7,047 bases of DNA from Chloroflexia bacterium (GTDB taxonomy: Bacteria > Chloroflexota > Chloroflexia > Thermomicrobiales > UBA6265): NCBI GenBank assembly GCA_013698305.1, contig JACCVC010000029.1, positions 1-7,047 of the forward strand, in the 5' to 3' direction. Shown one piece after another: positions 6,269 through 7,047 of the stretch. The notes under the pieces were generated by a model. It was not told the origin of the DNA and ran no database searches. It saw only the letters and a program-made list of their open reading frames with translations. Both the position numbers and the translations under genes were made by a program. Position 1 is the first letter of the stretch. Each line of letters starts with the position of its first letter.

Positions 6269-7002
6269 ATGGATAGTAGTCCAGGAGGGACATGGCCCGA
6301 ACTGCCCGGCTTCATGCGCTCGCCGAACATTGCGACCGACGCCGATCTGTACGAAATCGAGAATCTTGCCGCCGACCCCGACCGCGCCGTCGAGCAGGCC
6401 ATGCAACACATCGCCTCTTGGGAGGGCAAGGTCGTGATGGATGTCGGCGCTGGCGCGGCTATCACATCGACCGGTTTCACGCCGCTGCCGCTCATGTCAT
6501 CGCCGTCGAACCCGATCCCGCCCTGCGCCTCCGCATGATGCAAAGGATCGCCGACCGCAAGCTGGAGCGTACGTCGGTGATCGGGGCGAGCGCGGTGGAC
6601 ATCCCGTTGCGGGACCACAGCGTCGACATCGTCCATTCCCGATTCGCCTACTTCTTCGGTCCCGGCTGCGAGCCGGGCATCGCCGAGCTGGAACGCGTCG
6701 TCAAGCCGGGCGGGACCGCGTTCATCATCGACAATGACCTCCGCTCCGGAACATTCGCGTCATGGATTCACGCCGCCCACCCCAACTATCCGCACGATCC
6801 CGACGGTATCGAATCGTTCTGGACCGATCACGGATTCACGATCATCCGGCTCGGGTCCTGCTGGCGATTCGACAACCGCGACGACCTGGAGCGGGTCGTC
6901 CACCTCGAGTTTCCGGCGGTCAAAGCGGCGCGGTTCGTCGCCGATCACCCATCGAACGAGATCGAGTACAACCTGCTGCTGATCCACAGGACGTTCGGAT
7001 GA
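6269..7002 (+). pseudogene. Class I SAM-dependent methyltransferase, broken by a one-base frameshift
   Basis: Two overlapping frames together encode one methyltransferase of about 244 aa. From ATG 6269 the first frame reads sensible protein up to the SAM-binding motif VVMDVGAGA (ending near 6457). The second frame then continues with YHIDRFHAAAAHVIAVEPDP, the middle motif DIPLRDHSVDIVHSRFAYFF, and ELERVVKPGGTAFIIDND, to TGA 7002. Adding one G at 6457-6458 restores GAGAGYHIDRF, a normal motif I, so a base has been lost from a short G run. Past the break the first frame loses similarity and stops at 6538. Before it, the second frame from ATG 6292 is an Arg-rich shadow, even though AGGAGG at 6283-6288 precedes that ATG; an automatic caller would probably report 6292-7002 as intact. 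The gene follows the SDR stop by 8 bases, suggesting an operon. The substrate is unknown. A real mutation and a sequencing error cannot be told apart here. Confidence 0.82.
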
Positions 7003-7047
7003 TAGAGGAATTCTCATGAGAACCAACGTGTAGTGGCCGATCCTTAA

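Noticed and set aside
5361..6293. Minus-strand open frame of 310 codons opposite the SDR gene
   Set aside because: The plus strand holds a complete SDR with all catalytic motifs; the antisense frame is a GC-bias artefact.
7003..7047. Start of another gene at ATG 7016, preceded by GAGGAATTCT, which also occurs at 5074-5083 before GTG 5084
   Set aside because: The frame stops after five codons (TAG 7031-7033). The ten-base repeat is a ribosome-site-like run plus a short palindrome and can easily occur by chance.
1..7047. CRISPR array, tRNA, rRNA, insertion sequence or integration site
   Set aside because: I looked for regularly spaced repeats, tRNA-like folds, transposase motifs and terminal inverted repeats and saw none.

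Overview
This is a high-GC bacterial window. Most of it is a rightward run of metal- and stress-related genes, preceded by one leftward regulator. The gene set (CsoR-type regulator, cytosolic Csp copper-storage protein, SPW-repeat membrane protein, GH15 glycosidase, SDR with a membrane tail) and the GTG starts fit a Chloroflexota (Thermomicrobia-like), actinobacterial or soil proteobacterial source. I lean weakly to Chloroflexota. No rRNA or other taxonomic marker is present, so this is only a guess.

Layout. Bases 1-137 are the last 44 codons of an unrecognised rightward gene. A perfect 13-bp inverted repeat (168-195) lies in the convergent gap between it and a leftward CsoR/RcnR-family regulator (271-555). 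A dyad resembling a CsoR operator (572-597) sits just upstream of the regulator. An approximately 300-base leader then leads to a rightward cluster: an 18-cysteine copper-storage protein (901-1308), a 73-aa methionine-rich two-helix membrane protein (1350-1571), a large membrane protein with a VKOR-like core flanked by SPW repeats (1691-3082), and a GH15 glycosidase (start near 3097, end 4923). After 317 bases with no convincing gene come an SDR oxidoreductase with a C-terminal membrane helix (5241-6260) and, 8 bases later, a class I SAM methyltransferase broken by a one-base frameshift in its SAM-binding motif (6269-7002).

How the parts may work together. The left part reads as a copper-handling module: a Cu-type sensor, a thiol-rich buffer in the cytosol, and a small membrane protein whose Met-rich loop could hold Cu(I) on the outer face. 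No copper ATPase, CopZ or multicopper oxidase is visible, so the module looks like storage rather than efflux. The SPW-VKOR protein has a His/Met-rich N-terminus and a CxxC in a membrane helix but no loop cysteines, so it may link metal or thiol chemistry to the membrane. The right part (GH15, SDR, methyltransferase) looks like a metabolic or stress cassette with no direct copper signature.

Most interesting points: the sensor's unusual ligand set (His6, Cys38, His63, but Thr67 in place of the final Cys), the SPW-VKOR-SPW architecture without loop cysteines, the Csp plus Met-rich membrane protein pair, and the frameshifted methyltransferase.
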